64,000 nucleotides of DNA from Oscillospiraceae bacterium. GTDB taxonomy: Bacteria; Bacillota; Clostridia; Oscillospirales; Oscillospiraceae. Positions within the stretch are counted from its first letter, which is position 1. Each line of letters begins with the position of its first letter. This document shows positions 27,535 to 35,582 of this stretch, piece after piece. The stretch spans positions 1,426,001-1,490,000 of the forward strand of contig AP025583.1 in NCBI GenBank assembly GCA_022846095.1, written 5' to 3'. Under the pieces are notes generated by a model, which was not told the origin of the DNA, did not search any database, and saw nothing but the letters and a program-made list of their open reading frames with translations. The position numbers and the translations under genes are program-made.

Positions 27535-27540
27535 ATATGT

Positions 27541-27568
27541 AGTATATCAGGTGTGGTCGGAAATGCAA
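27541..27568 (-). promoter_or_regulatory. Promoter of the SLH leader
   Basis: TTGCAT (27563-27568), 16-nt spacer ending in TGA, TATACT (27541-27546); extended -10. Confidence 0.75.
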
Positions 27569-27744
27569 GAGAAAAGGGAAAGGTTACTAAAAAAAGGCGG
27601 CCTGTTGAGAAGCATGACAGGATGTGGTACGATACTGTGACGCGAATCTTTTCCCCTTTTTCATCTAATTTTAAGAATCCATATAAGACGGCTTAATATG
27701 ATATGGTGTATAATATCGCCAGAACACAAAAAAGGAGGCAGGCT

Positions 27745-28071
27745 ATGACCTTTTCAATCGGCGCACCGCTCCTGGACGGCTGCGTCCTCGCGGTGCTCTC
27801 CCGGGGGGACGCGTACGGCTACAGCTTGACCCAGGAGATGAAGGCGGTTATTGATATATCGGAGTCCACCCTCTACCCCGTGCTGCGCAGGCTGCAGAAG
27901 GAGGGCTGCCTCACGGTATACGACAGCCCCTATCAGGGCCGCAACCGCCGCTACTACGCCCTCACCGGGCAGGGCAGGGAGCTGCTGAAGGAGCTGCGCC
28001 GGGAGTGGTCGGCCTACCGCGGCAGGGTAGAGCAACTATTATTGGAGCAAGGGGAGGCGCAGGGCGCATGA
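27745..28071 (+). CDS. PadR-family transcriptional regulator
   Basis: A 108-aa winged-helix repressor with the full PadR signature: LAVLSRGDAYGYSLTQEM, the recognition segment SESTLYPVLRRLQKEG, and a wing (YDSPYQGRNRRYYALTGQG) before the dimerisation helix. The ATG at 27745 follows AAGGAGG. A frame start 14 codons upstream lacks a ribosome site. A TATAAT box is at 27709-27714. Its stop overlaps the next start (ATGA), heading a PadR/DUF1700/DUF4097 operon. It likely autoregulates this operon in response to an envelope or drug signal. Confidence 0.93.
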   Translation: MTFSIGAPLLDGCVLAVLSRGDAYGYSLTQEMKAVIDISESTLYPVLRRLQKEGCLTVYDSPYQGRNRRYYALTGQGRELLKELRREWSAYRGRVEQLLLEQGEAQGA

Positions 28072-28688
28072 GTGTGAAGAGAGAGGAATACCTGCGGCAG
28101 CTGCGGGCGCGGCTGTCCAACCGGATGACGCCGCAGGAGCTGGAGAACGTGCTGGCCTACTACGGCGAGTACTTCGACGAGGCGGGGGAGGGCCGGGAGG
28201 ACCAGGTGATGGAGGAGCTGGGCTCGCCGGAGCACCTGTCCCACCAGATCCTGGGCGACCAGGTGATCCGGGAGCTGGAGCAGCCCCGCGGCAGCGGGGA
28301 AAAAAGCCGCCGGAGCGGGCTGGGCGCGGTGTGGACCGTGGTGCTGGCCATCTGCGCGGCCCCCATCGCCGTGCCGCTGATCCTGGGCCTGGTGGCCGTG
28401 GCCCTGGGCCTGGTCGTGGCCGTGCTGGCCCTGGTGCTTGGCATCGGCGCGGGCGGCGTGGCCTGCGTCGCGGCGGGCATCCTTTCCGCCTGGGCGGGGC
28501 TGACGGTGGTCTTTTCCAGCGGCCTGGCCACCACCATGTATTTCGTGGGCCTGGGCCTGCTCTCGTCGGGCATCGGCGTGGCGATGCTGGCGGGGGCCGT
28601 GGCCCTGGCGCGGGTGTGCTTTACGGGCATCGCCCGTATGCTGGGCCGGGCCATGCGCAGAAACAGACGTGAGGAGATGTGCTCATGA
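28068..28688 (+). CDS. DUF1700-family membrane protein
   Basis: 206 aa. The N-terminal ~75 residues are helical and acidic (REEYLRQLRARLSNRMTPQELENVLAYYGEYFDEAG...LGSPEHLSHQIL), which is the DUF1700 (HAAS-like) signature. Four hydrophobic segments follow, and a basic tail. Known families of this type are permease-like partners of PadR regulators and DUF4097 proteins. The molecular role is not established. It is coupled to both neighbours by ATGA overlaps. Confidence 0.88.
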   Translation: MSVKREEYLRQLRARLSNRMTPQELENVLAYYGEYFDEAGEGREDQVMEELGSPEHLSHQILGDQVIRELEQPRGSGEKSRRSGLGAVWTVVLAICAAPIAVPLILGLVAVALGLVVAVLALVLGIGAGGVACVAAGILSAWAGLTVVFSSGLATTMYFVGLGLLSSGIGVAMLAGAVALARVCFTGIARMLGRAMRRNRREEMCS

Positions 28689-29572
28689 GACATATTACAA
28701 AAATACTGGCAGGCGTGGCGGCCTTTTTGATCATGTCCGGCGGGCTGCTGGCCATCGCGGGCTGGGCCATGGGGGCCGAGACCGACCAGTGCTTTAACTT
28801 GAACGGCCATGAGTTCTACGTGGGCCACCATGGCGCGATAATCTCCGGCGCGGAATCCAGCCCGCTGCCCGGCAACGGCATGTCGGACGGGGCGCGGAAC
28901 CTGGAGGCATTTACCGGCATCGACATCGACGTGGCCCTCACCGACGTGGAGTTCCGGCACGCCGACGACTACGGCGTGTCCCTGGAGTGGCACTACAGCC
29001 AGGCGGAGATCATGTACGAGCTCAGCGGCGGCAGGCTCACGGTCTGGATGCCCCGGAAGGGGAATTTCAACGTGACCGGCAGCTACAGGGAGGGAAAGGT
29101 AATCGTCTACCTGCCCGAGGACGCGCAGCTGGGCGACGTGACGATCTCCAACAGCATGAGCGACGTTACCATGGCCGGCTACAGCATGGACAGCCTGAAT
29201 GTGAGCAATTCCATGGGCGCGGTGGAGCTGTCCGGCCTGCGGGCGGACACGATGGATCTGGAGAACTCCATGGGGGAGCTGAACGCCCAGAGCTGCAACG
29301 TGAGCGATTCCATCTACGCCTCCAACAGCATGGCCGACATCCTCCTCAGCGGAAATCTGCGGGGGGACATTACCCTGGAAAACTCCATGGGCGCCATTGA
29401 GCTGCGCACCGACGTGGAGAAGCGCAGCTTCGGGTACGACCTGAACACCAGCATGGCCACCGTCACGGTGGACGGCGAGGACTTCGACGAGGACGCCTCC
29501 AAGGGGGGCGGCGACTACTATATCACGGCCTCCAACAGCATGGGCGACATCAGCATCTCCTTCGGCCGCTGA
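28685..29572 (+). CDS. DUF4097-family beta-repeat protein, membrane-anchored
   Basis: 295 aa. One N-terminal membrane segment (ILAGVAAFLIMSGGLLAIAG), then an extracytoplasmic domain of repeating beta-strands with a recurring motif (SNSMSDV, SNSMGAV, ENSMGEL, SNSMADI, ENSMGAI, SNSMGDI) about every 20 residues, as in DUF4097/YvlB-like proteins. It is the last gene of the PadR operon. Such proteins are linked with envelope-stress systems in Firmicutes. A specific ligand is unknown. I prefer the ATG at 28685 (GAGGAG upstream) over the GTG two codons earlier. Confidence 0.88.
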   Translation: MRHITKILAGVAAFLIMSGGLLAIAGWAMGAETDQCFNLNGHEFYVGHHGAIISGAESSPLPGNGMSDGARNLEAFTGIDIDVALTDVEFRHADDYGVSLEWHYSQAEIMYELSGGRLTVWMPRKGNFNVTGSYREGKVIVYLPEDAQLGDVTISNSMSDVTMAGYSMDSLNVSNSMGAVELSGLRADTMDLENSMGELNAQSCNVSDSIYASNSMADILLSGNLRGDITLENSMGAIELRTDVEKRSFGYDLNTSMATVTVDGEDFDEDASKGGGDYYITASNSMGDISISFGR

Positions 29573-29616
29573 GCCCATACTTACCGTTTGGTGGCTAGAA
29601 ATGCCCCACCTCCCTC

Positions 29617-29625
29617 TGCTATAAT
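29617..29625 (+). promoter_or_regulatory. Extended -10 promoter of the hexapeptide acetyltransferase gene
   Basis: TGC-TATAAT at 29617-29625, 32 nt ahead of the ATG; no clear -35. Confidence 0.6.
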
Positions 29626-29656
29626 GCGGTAAAACAAGAGAGGGGCGGCAAGGCGT

Positions 29657-30289
29657 ATGGGCATTATCGGAGGCATCGACCTGTCCGGGGCGGCGGTGGT
29701 GGATCCCGCGGCCAAGGTGGACGCGAAGAGCACGATGGGGGAGCACACCTACGTGGGCCCCTTCTGCGACCTGGTGGAAGCCAGGCTGGGGCGGTTCAAC
29801 TTCATCTTCGGGGACAACCGGATCGTTTTTACCACCATGGGCAGCTTCTGTTCGGTGGCCAAGAACGCCCGCCTCAACGCGGAGCAGCACCCCTTGTCCG
29901 AGCGGGTGTCCACCCACAACTTCACCTACTTCTCCCGCAGCATGTACGGCAGGGGGGAGGACGACGCGGCCTTCACCGCCCGCCGCCGGGAGCGCCCCCT
30001 CACCGTGGGACACGACGTGTGGATCGGCCACGGGGCGGTGGTCATGGGGGGCATCACCATCGGCAACGGCGCGGTGGTGGGCTCCAACGCCGTGGTGACC
30101 CGCGACGTGGCGCCCTATCAGATCGTGGCGGGGGTGCCCGCCCGGCCCCTGCGCTTCCGCTTCGACCCGGAGACCATCGCCGCGCTGGAGCGCATCCGCT
30201 GGTGGGACTGGGACGACGAGACCCTCTTCCAGCGGCTGGAGGAGCTGAAGGACGTGCCCGCCTTTATTAGGAAATACGACCCGCAATAG
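29657..30289 (+). CDS. Hexapeptide (left-handed beta-helix) acetyltransferase
   Basis: 210 aa. Hexapeptide-repeat turns at both ends enclose a CatB-like loop: VGHDVWIGHGAVVMGGITIGNGAVVGSNAVVTRDVAPYQIVAGVPARPLRFRF. The internal part (FCSVAKNARLNAEQHP...STHNFTYFSRSMYG) is closest in style to the hexapeptide transferase found in phosphonate operons. No phosphonate gene is nearby, so the acceptor is open. It is a single-gene unit with its own promoter and a strong terminator. Confidence 0.87.
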   Translation: MGIIGGIDLSGAAVVDPAAKVDAKSTMGEHTYVGPFCDLVEARLGRFNFIFGDNRIVFTTMGSFCSVAKNARLNAEQHPLSERVSTHNFTYFSRSMYGRGEDDAAFTARRRERPLTVGHDVWIGHGAVVMGGITIGNGAVVGSNAVVTRDVAPYQIVAGVPARPLRFRFDPETIAALERIRWWDWDDETLFQRLEELKDVPAFIRKYDPQ

Positions 30290-30295
30290 CGCCTG

Positions 30296-30329
30296 CGGCC
30301 CGGAGCTTTCGCTCCGGGCCGTATTTTTT
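30296..30329 (+). terminator. Terminator after the hexapeptide acetyltransferase
   Basis: 11-bp stem (30296-30306 / 30311-30321), TTTC loop, followed by TATTTTTTC. Confidence 0.93.
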
Positions 30330-30391
30330 CATTGACGCACGTCGAAAAAAATCATAAAATAAATGAGCTTTTTGTAAAAGGAGGGGTGAAC

Positions 30392-32272
30392 GTGGCGAAC
30401 TGGAGGACAAAGTACCGGGATCTGCCCTGGGTGCGCATCCCCTTGATTTTCTTCGCGCCCCTCTTCCTGCTCTTCCTGTGCCAGACCGTGGCCCTCCAGA
30501 GTCCGGCCGCCGCCCTGGCCTGGATCGACGGGCACACCCAGGCGGTCTTTTTTACCTACCTGCTCTTCCTGGGGGCGCAGCTGGTGCTGCTGGGCCTCAC
30601 CGGCCGCCTGTTCTGGGCCGTTTTGGCCACCTGCCTGCCCGTGATTACCTTCGCAATCGCCAACCACCTGAAGGAGAGCGTGAACGGAACTCCCATCCTG
30701 GCCAGCGACCTGTCCATGCTGGGCCGGGCGGGGGAGATCGCGGGCTTCCTGCGCCCCGGCATGGCCCTGGGGACGGGCACCTGGCAGGCTCTGGGGCTGG
30801 CCCTGGTTCTGCTGCTGGCCGCGTTCTGGTTCTCCCGGCCCGGGACCCCGGGCCGCTGGCCCCGGCGGCTGGCGGGGGCGGTGCTGGGGGCGGCGCTGGC
30901 GGCGGCCTGCGTACTGGCCCCCGCCTCGGCCGCCCTGCTGGACGGGGAGGAGGGCGAGACCCAGGCCGGGCGCAACGGCCGCCTCGGCCTGGTGGCGGGG
31001 ATCTACAGCGCCCTGCGGGAGAGCGCCATGGAGGAGCCGGACGCCTACAGCGAGAACAACATGAACCGCATCCTGGGGGAGCTGCGCCGCCGCAGGCAGG
31101 CGGAGGAGGGCGGCGTGGGCGGGGAGCGGCCCAACATCGTCTTCATCCTCTCCGAGAGCTTTTTTGACGTGACGCGGCTGCCGGGCCTGGAATTCCGGGC
31201 GGATCCCATCCCCAACTTCCACGCCCTGGCGGAGGCGTACCCCGCGGGCACCTTCCTGTCCAACACCTACGCCGGGGGCACTGGCAACGTGGAGATGGAG
31301 ATCTTCACCTCCATCCCCTCTGCCTTCCCCGGCGCGGGGGAGGATCTGACCAGCCTGACGGACAAGAGCGCCTACGCGCGCGCGCCCTCCCTGGTCAAGG
31401 CCTTGGCAGGCCAGGGCTACGAGACGGTGATGGTCCACTCCTACAACGACGGCCTCTACAACCGGCAGATCACCATGCCCGCCCTGGGCTTCGACAGGAC
31501 GGTGTACGAGGAGGACTTCCCCGCCTCCGCCGCCCGGGCGGGGGGCTACCTGTCGGACGACGCGCTGGTGGACGAGCTCATCGCCCAATTTGAGGCCAGG
31601 GAGGGCCCGATGTTCCTCTATGGGCTGACCATGGAGAACCACCAGCCCTACTACACGGATAAGTTCGACACGCCCTCCGGCGTCGGCTATTCGGCCGATG
31701 CGCTGGAGGGGGACGAGCTGGGCGTGCTGGACGCCCTGATCCACGGCCTGCACGACGCGGACGCCGCCCTGGGCAGGCTGGTGGACTACTTTGCCGGTTG
31801 CGGCGAGCCGGTGCTGCTGGTCTTTGTGGGGGACCACCTGCCGGGGCTCTACCTGGACGGGGAGGACACGATCTACTCCAAATTGGGCTACGCCGACACG
31901 GCGGACACCGAGGCGTGGGACCCGGAGGAGCTCATGCGGATGCACGGCACCGACTTTCTGGTGTGGAACAACTTCGGCGCGCAGCTGGAGGCGCCGGACA
32001 CGGTGAGCTGCACCGGCCTTGCCTCCAAGATCCTCGGCTGGGCGGGCCTGCGCAAGCCCCTCTACTTTACGTGGGTGGACGAGGCCATGGAGGACATGCT
32101 GCTCTACCGCGCCCGCCTCTTCGTGGCGGCGGACGGCACGCCGTCCTACGCCGTGGCCGGGGACGCGCTGCGCACGGTGTCCACCTACCGCTCCATCGTC
32201 TACGACATCCTGTACGGGGAGCGCTATATCGCCCCCGCGCTCACCGATTACGGCCTGGAGGACGGGCCATGA
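30392..32272 (+). CDS. LTA-synthase-family sulfatase
   Basis: A 626-aa membrane enzyme. Up to five hydrophobic segments lie in the first ~200 residues, followed by an extracytoplasmic alkaline-phosphatase-type domain: NIVFILSESFFDV (metal ligand Glu), NTYAGGTGNVEMEIF (Thr nucleophile region), LYGLTMENHQPY and VFVGDHLPG (metal ligands Asp/His). LtaS-family proteins transfer glycerol-phosphate from phosphatidylglycerol onto a glycolipid-anchored polymer. The true product here is unknown. The start is GTG at 30392 with AAAGGAGG 7 nt upstream. It is coupled to the next gene by ATGA. Confidence 0.9.
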   Translation: MANWRTKYRDLPWVRIPLIFFAPLFLLFLCQTVALQSPAAALAWIDGHTQAVFFTYLLFLGAQLVLLGLTGRLFWAVLATCLPVITFAIANHLKESVNGTPILASDLSMLGRAGEIAGFLRPGMALGTGTWQALGLALVLLLAAFWFSRPGTPGRWPRRLAGAVLGAALAAACVLAPASAALLDGEEGETQAGRNGRLGLVAGIYSALRESAMEEPDAYSENNMNRILGELRRRRQAEEGGVGGERPNIVFILSESFFDVTRLPGLEFRADPIPNFHALAEAYPAGTFLSNTYAGGTGNVEMEIFTSIPSAFPGAGEDLTSLTDKSAYARAPSLVKALAGQGYETVMVHSYNDGLYNRQITMPALGFDRTVYEEDFPASAARAGGYLSDDALVDELIAQFEAREGPMFLYGLTMENHQPYYTDKFDTPSGVGYSADALEGDELGVLDALIHGLHDADAALGRLVDYFAGCGEPVLLVFVGDHLPGLYLDGEDTIYSKLGYADTADTEAWDPEELMRMHGTDFLVWNNFGAQLEAPDTVSCTGLASKILGWAGLRKPLYFTWVDEAMEDMLLYRARLFVAADGTPSYAVAGDALRTVSTYRSIVYDILYGERYIAPALTDYGLEDGP

Positions 32273-32772
32273 AGATCGCCGTCACCGGCTACAGCGGCGC
32301 GGGCAAGTCCACCCTGGCCCGGACGCTGGGGGAGCGCCTGGGGTGCCCGGTGCTCCATTTGGACACGGTGCAGTTCACCCCCGGCTGGGTGGAGCGGGAC
32401 CGGGCGGAGGCCCTGGCGCTGGTGGAGGCCTTTATGGAGCAGGAGAGCTGGGTGATTGACGGCAACTACGCCGGCTTTGCCTACGCCCGGCGCATGGAGG
32501 AGGCCGACCGCATTGTGGTGCTGGACTTTCCCCGCCGGATCTGCCTGCCCCGGGTGCTGCTGCGCTGGCTGCGCAACCGCGGGCGGACCCGGGCGGATAT
32601 GGCGGAGGGCTGTATCGAAAAGGTGGACCTGGAATTCGTGCTGTGGGTGCTCTGGAGGGGCCGCACGCCGGAGCGCCGGGCGCGGCTGGCCGGGCTGGCG
32701 CGCCGCTTTCCGGACAAGACCGCCGTGCTCCGGCAGTCCGGGGACGTGGCGGCGTTTCTGGCGCGGCTGTGA
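32269..32772 (+). CDS. Small P-loop kinase (FlaR/topology-modulation-like)
   Basis: 167 aa. A Walker A motif at residues 7-14 (GYSGAGKS) starts the protein, as in adenylate-kinase-like proteins annotated as DNA topology modulation protein FlaR. Other marks are HLDTVQFTPGW, VIDGNYAG and RIVVLDFPR. The real substrate of the group is unknown. It overlaps the LTA-synthase gene by 4 nt, so the two are co-translated. No functional link is known. Confidence 0.85.
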   Translation: MKIAVTGYSGAGKSTLARTLGERLGCPVLHLDTVQFTPGWVERDRAEALALVEAFMEQESWVIDGNYAGFAYARRMEEADRIVVLDFPRRICLPRVLLRWLRNRGRTRADMAEGCIEKVDLEFVLWVLWRGRTPERRARLAGLARRFPDKTAVLRQSGDVAAFLARL

Positions 32773-32809
32773 CCGGTAATCAAAGCCTCCCCCGCCGGAA
32801 ACCCGGCAC

Positions 32810-32847
32810 AAAACGCCCTGTGGAGCGGCCGCTCCACAGGGCGTTTT
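32810..32847. terminator. Bidirectional terminator between kinase and codA genes
   Basis: A 38-nt perfect palindrome (AAAACGCCCTGTGGAGCGG and its complement), with A/T ends on both sides, between convergent genes. Confidence 0.9.
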
Positions 32848-32858
32848 CCGTATCGTAC

Positions 32859-34094
32859 CTAGAAGAAAACCTCGCTGGTGCCCGGCGTGGCCTTTGCGAT
32901 CAGGCGGCCGGCCTTGTAGGAGCAGAGCACCTCGCTCTTGTTGTTGAGCGCGTTGTAGAAATTGTCGGCGTCCAGCACGATGAAGCTGGCGGGGTTGCCC
33001 ACCTTAATGCCGTAGGAATCCCCCAGGTGCAGGGTCTTGGCGGCGTTGACGGACACCAGCTTGTAGGAGTCCATGATCTCCTGGTAGCCCATCATCTGGC
33101 ACACGTGCAGGCCCATAAAGACCACGTCCCGCATGTTCCCGGTGCCCAGGGGGTACCAGGGGTCGAAGATGTCGTCGTGCCCGAAGGAGACGTTGCAGCC
33201 CTCGGCCAGCAGCTCCTTGACCCGGGTCACGCCCCGGCGCTTGGGGTAGGTGTCCATCCGGCCCTGGAGGTGGGTGTTCACCAGGGGGTTGGACACGAAG
33301 TTGATCTCCGACAGCTTGAGCAGGCGCATCAGCTTGGCGACGTAGGCGTTGTTGTAGGAGTGCATGGCGGTGGTGTGGCTGGCCGTCACCCGGTCCCTGA
33401 GGCCGGACTCGTAGGCCCGGGCCGCCAGCACCTCCAGCCCGCGGCTCTGCTCGTCGTCGATCTCGTCGCAGTGGGCGTCCACCAGCTTGCCGTACTTGGC
33501 CGCCAGCTCCACCGCGAAGTTCACCGACTCCACGGCGTACTCCCGGGTGAACTCAAAGTGGGGGATGCACCCCACCGCGTCCGCCCCCATGCGCACCGCG
33601 TCCTCCATAAGCCGCTTGCCGTTGGGGAAGGAGCAGATGCCCTCCTGGGGGAAGGCCACGATCTGGATGTCCATGGTGCCCCGCAGCTCTTCCCGCAGCT
33701 CGATCATGGCCTCCATGGCGGTGAGCTTGGGGTCGGTCACGTCCACGTGGGTGCGCACGAACTGCACGCCGTTGGCCGCCTGCATCCGCACCGCCCGGCA
33801 GACCCGCCTGCGCACGTCCTCCCGGCTGAGGGACTGCTTGCGCAGGCTCCAGCAGCGGATGCCCTCAAAGAGGGTGCCGCTCTGGTTCCACTCCGGCTCC
33901 CCCGCCGTCAGGCAGGTGTCCAGGTGGACGTGGGACTCGATGAAGGGGGGCAGCGCCAAGCAGCCGGTGCAGTCCCGCACCTCCTCCCCCGGCAGGGTGG
34001 CGAGGCCGGGGCCGATGGCCGCGAATTTGCCGTCCTCCACCCGGATGTCGGAGGCCTGCGACGCGTTTTCGATAAATACGTTTTTGATCAGCAC
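32859..34094 (-). CDS. codA: Cytosine deaminase/amidohydrolase
   Basis: 411 aa. Metal-dependent amidohydrolase that should deaminate cytosine to uracil. Metal ligands are visible: ESHVHLD (HxH), DAHCDEIDD (His + acid), TASHTTAMHSY and FGHDDIFDPWYPLG (conserved Asp with the cytosine-deaminase-type DPWYP). The GTG at 34094 follows AAAGGCGG. It starts 19 nt after codB and shares its promoter. Together with the permease, this is a pyrimidine salvage/catabolic unit under the adjacent LacI regulator. Related creatinine or isoguanine activity cannot be excluded. Confidence 0.9.
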   Translation of the reverse strand: MLIKNVFIENASQASDIRVEDGKFAAIGPGLATLPGEEVRDCTGCLALPPFIESHVHLDTCLTAGEPEWNQSGTLFEGIRCWSLRKQSLSREDVRRRVCRAVRMQAANGVQFVRTHVDVTDPKLTAMEAMIELREELRGTMDIQIVAFPQEGICSFPNGKRLMEDAVRMGADAVGCIPHFEFTREYAVESVNFAVELAAKYGKLVDAHCDEIDDEQSRGLEVLAARAYESGLRDRVTASHTTAMHSYNNAYVAKLMRLLKLSEINFVSNPLVNTHLQGRMDTYPKRRGVTRVKELLAEGCNVSFGHDDIFDPWYPLGTGNMRDVVFMGLHVCQMMGYQEIMDSYKLVSVNAAKTLHLGDSYGIKVGNPASFIVLDADNFYNALNNKSEVLCSYKAGRLIAKATPGTSEVFF

Positions 34095-34113
34095 GGTAAT
34101 GCCGCCGCCTTTC

Positions 34114-35349
34114 CTACTTTTTGTTGTACACGAGCTTTTCCGCAATCAGGTGGCAGAGGGCCGCCACGATCATGGCGTTGACGGACGCGATGCCGAAGGG
34201 GAGGAAGTTGCCCGCCAGCGCGCCCAGCACCACGCCGGCGATGGAGCCCCAGTTCACCGCCCGCTCCGGGGCCGCGCCCGCGCGGTAGTCCGTGCGGTGG
34301 AGGATGTAGTTGAGCATGACGATGGCGCCCACGGGGGGCAGGGTGGCGTTGAGGAAGTTCAGCCAGCCCACGAAGTTGTTGTATAGCCAGATGGCCGTGA
34401 CGGTGCCGATAAAGCCGCTCACCAGCACCATGGGCCGCTTGCGCAGGCCGGTGATGTTGGACAGGCCCAGCCCGCCGGTGTACAGGGCGTTGTCGTTGGT
34501 GGTCCAGATGTTGGCGCCCAGCACAATGAGGGCGGGCACGGCCAGGCCCTGGGCGATCATGACGTAGAAGATGTCGTCCTTGCCGGTGAAGGCGCCCCCC
34601 ACCGCGCCGAAGGCGAACATGAGGGTGTTGCCCAGGAAAAAGGCCACCACGGTGGTGATTACGGCGATGCCGTTGTTTTTGGCGAAGCGGACAAAATTGG
34701 GGGTGGCGGTGCCGCCGGAGATAAAGGAGCCGATGACCATGCCCACGGCGGCGAAGAGGGAGAGGGAGCCGGAGGATTTGGCGAAGATGGACACCAGGCC
34801 GCCGCCCGAGGCGGTGGCGGTGATCATGGAGTAGGTGCCCAGGATGGCGATCAGGGGCACCGAGATGGCGCTGACGATGGTCAGGCCCTTCATGCCGAAA
34901 TAGGCGGAGCTCGTCATGCACACGCCGGCGGCGACCACCAGGATGATGGGGCTGATGTTGAGCAGCTGGGCGGCGGGGATGGCGAACATGGCGGCGCCCA
35001 CGCCGAACCAGCCAATCTGGGTCAGGGCGATGAGGGCGGAGGGGAGCTTGGAGCCCACGGTGCCGAAGGAGCGCTGGGCCAGCAGATCCAGGGACAGCCC
35101 CGTGTCGCTGGCGATGTAGCCCAGGCCGCCGGTGTAGGCCCCCAGGATCAGGCCTCCGATGATCACCGCCCATACGAAGCCCGAAAAGTCCAGGCCGTTG
35201 CCCATCTTGGCGCCCACGCTCATGCTGGCGGAGAAAAAGGTGAAGCCCAGCATGACCACGAACATGGTCCAGAAGCCCTTCCGCGCGGTCTTTGGCACCG
35301 CCTCCAGCGAGTAGTCAAGGTCTACGTGCTGTTTCTTTTCCTGCTCCAT
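34114..35349 (-). CDS. codB: Cytosine permease (NCS1 family)
   Basis: 411 aa, ~12 membrane helices. The N-terminus DYSLEAVPKTARKGFWTMFVVMLGFTFFSASMSVG and the IASDTGLSLDLLAQRSFG segment are typical of NCS1 nucleobase permeases. Cytosine as substrate follows from its pairing with the deaminase gene. The ATG has GAGGAGG 7 nt upstream. It is first in the codBA operon, with an extended -10 promoter and a LacI-type operator just after the transcription start. Confidence 0.92.
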   Translation of the reverse strand: MEQEKKQHVDLDYSLEAVPKTARKGFWTMFVVMLGFTFFSASMSVGAKMGNGLDFSGFVWAVIIGGLILGAYTGGLGYIASDTGLSLDLLAQRSFGTVGSKLPSALIALTQIGWFGVGAAMFAIPAAQLLNISPIILVVAAGVCMTSSAYFGMKGLTIVSAISVPLIAILGTYSMITATASGGGLVSIFAKSSGSLSLFAAVGMVIGSFISGGTATPNFVRFAKNNGIAVITTVVAFFLGNTLMFAFGAVGGAFTGKDDIFYVMIAQGLAVPALIVLGANIWTTNDNALYTGGLGLSNITGLRKRPMVLVSGFIGTVTAIWLYNNFVGWLNFLNATLPPVGAIVMLNYILHRTDYRAGAAPERAVNWGSIAGVVLGALAGNFLPFGIASVNAMIVAALCHLIAEKLVYNKK

Positions 35350-35374
35350 GACACAACCTCCTCATGTCGCTTTA

Positions 35375-35388
35375 TGAAACCAGTTACA
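35375..35388. promoter_or_regulatory. LacI-type operator O1
   Basis: TGAAACCAGTTACA, 12 of 14 positions of the classic TGAAACCGGTTTCA palindrome, lies immediately downstream of the codB start site. Binding here would block codBA transcription. Confidence 0.65.
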
Positions 35389-35402
35389 TCCCTTACGGCA
35401 TC

Positions 35403-35431
35403 ACTATATCACAGCATAGGGCGGCTGTCTA
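35403..35431 (-). promoter_or_regulatory. Promoter of codBA
   Basis: TAGACA (35426-35431), 17-nt spacer ending in TGA, TATAGT (35403-35408). Confidence 0.75.
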
Positions 35432-35504
35432 TGACTTTCTCCATTCATTTTTTAACTGTTCAAGATTATGAAACTGATTTTGGCACAAAGGATGCAATTT
35501 CGCA

Positions 35505-35518
35505 TGAAACTGCTTTCA
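35505..35518. promoter_or_regulatory. LacI-type operator O2
   Basis: TGAAACTGCTTTCA, 12 of 14 positions of the LacI-family palindrome, lies 9 nt upstream of the lacI-type gene's -35. A half-match (TGAAACTGATTTTG) is at 35469-35482. This suggests looping or autoregulation. Confidence 0.6.
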
Positions 35519-35527
35519 TTTTATTTC

Positions 35528-35556
35528 TTTTCAAACGCACCGCCCTGTGCTATACT
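35528..35556 (+). promoter_or_regulatory. Promoter of the LacI-type gene
   Basis: Weak TTTTCA (35528-35533), 17-nt spacer ending in TGC, TATACT (35551-35556). Confidence 0.6.
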
Positions 35557-35582
35557 GGAACCGACAAAAGGGGGGTGTGCGC

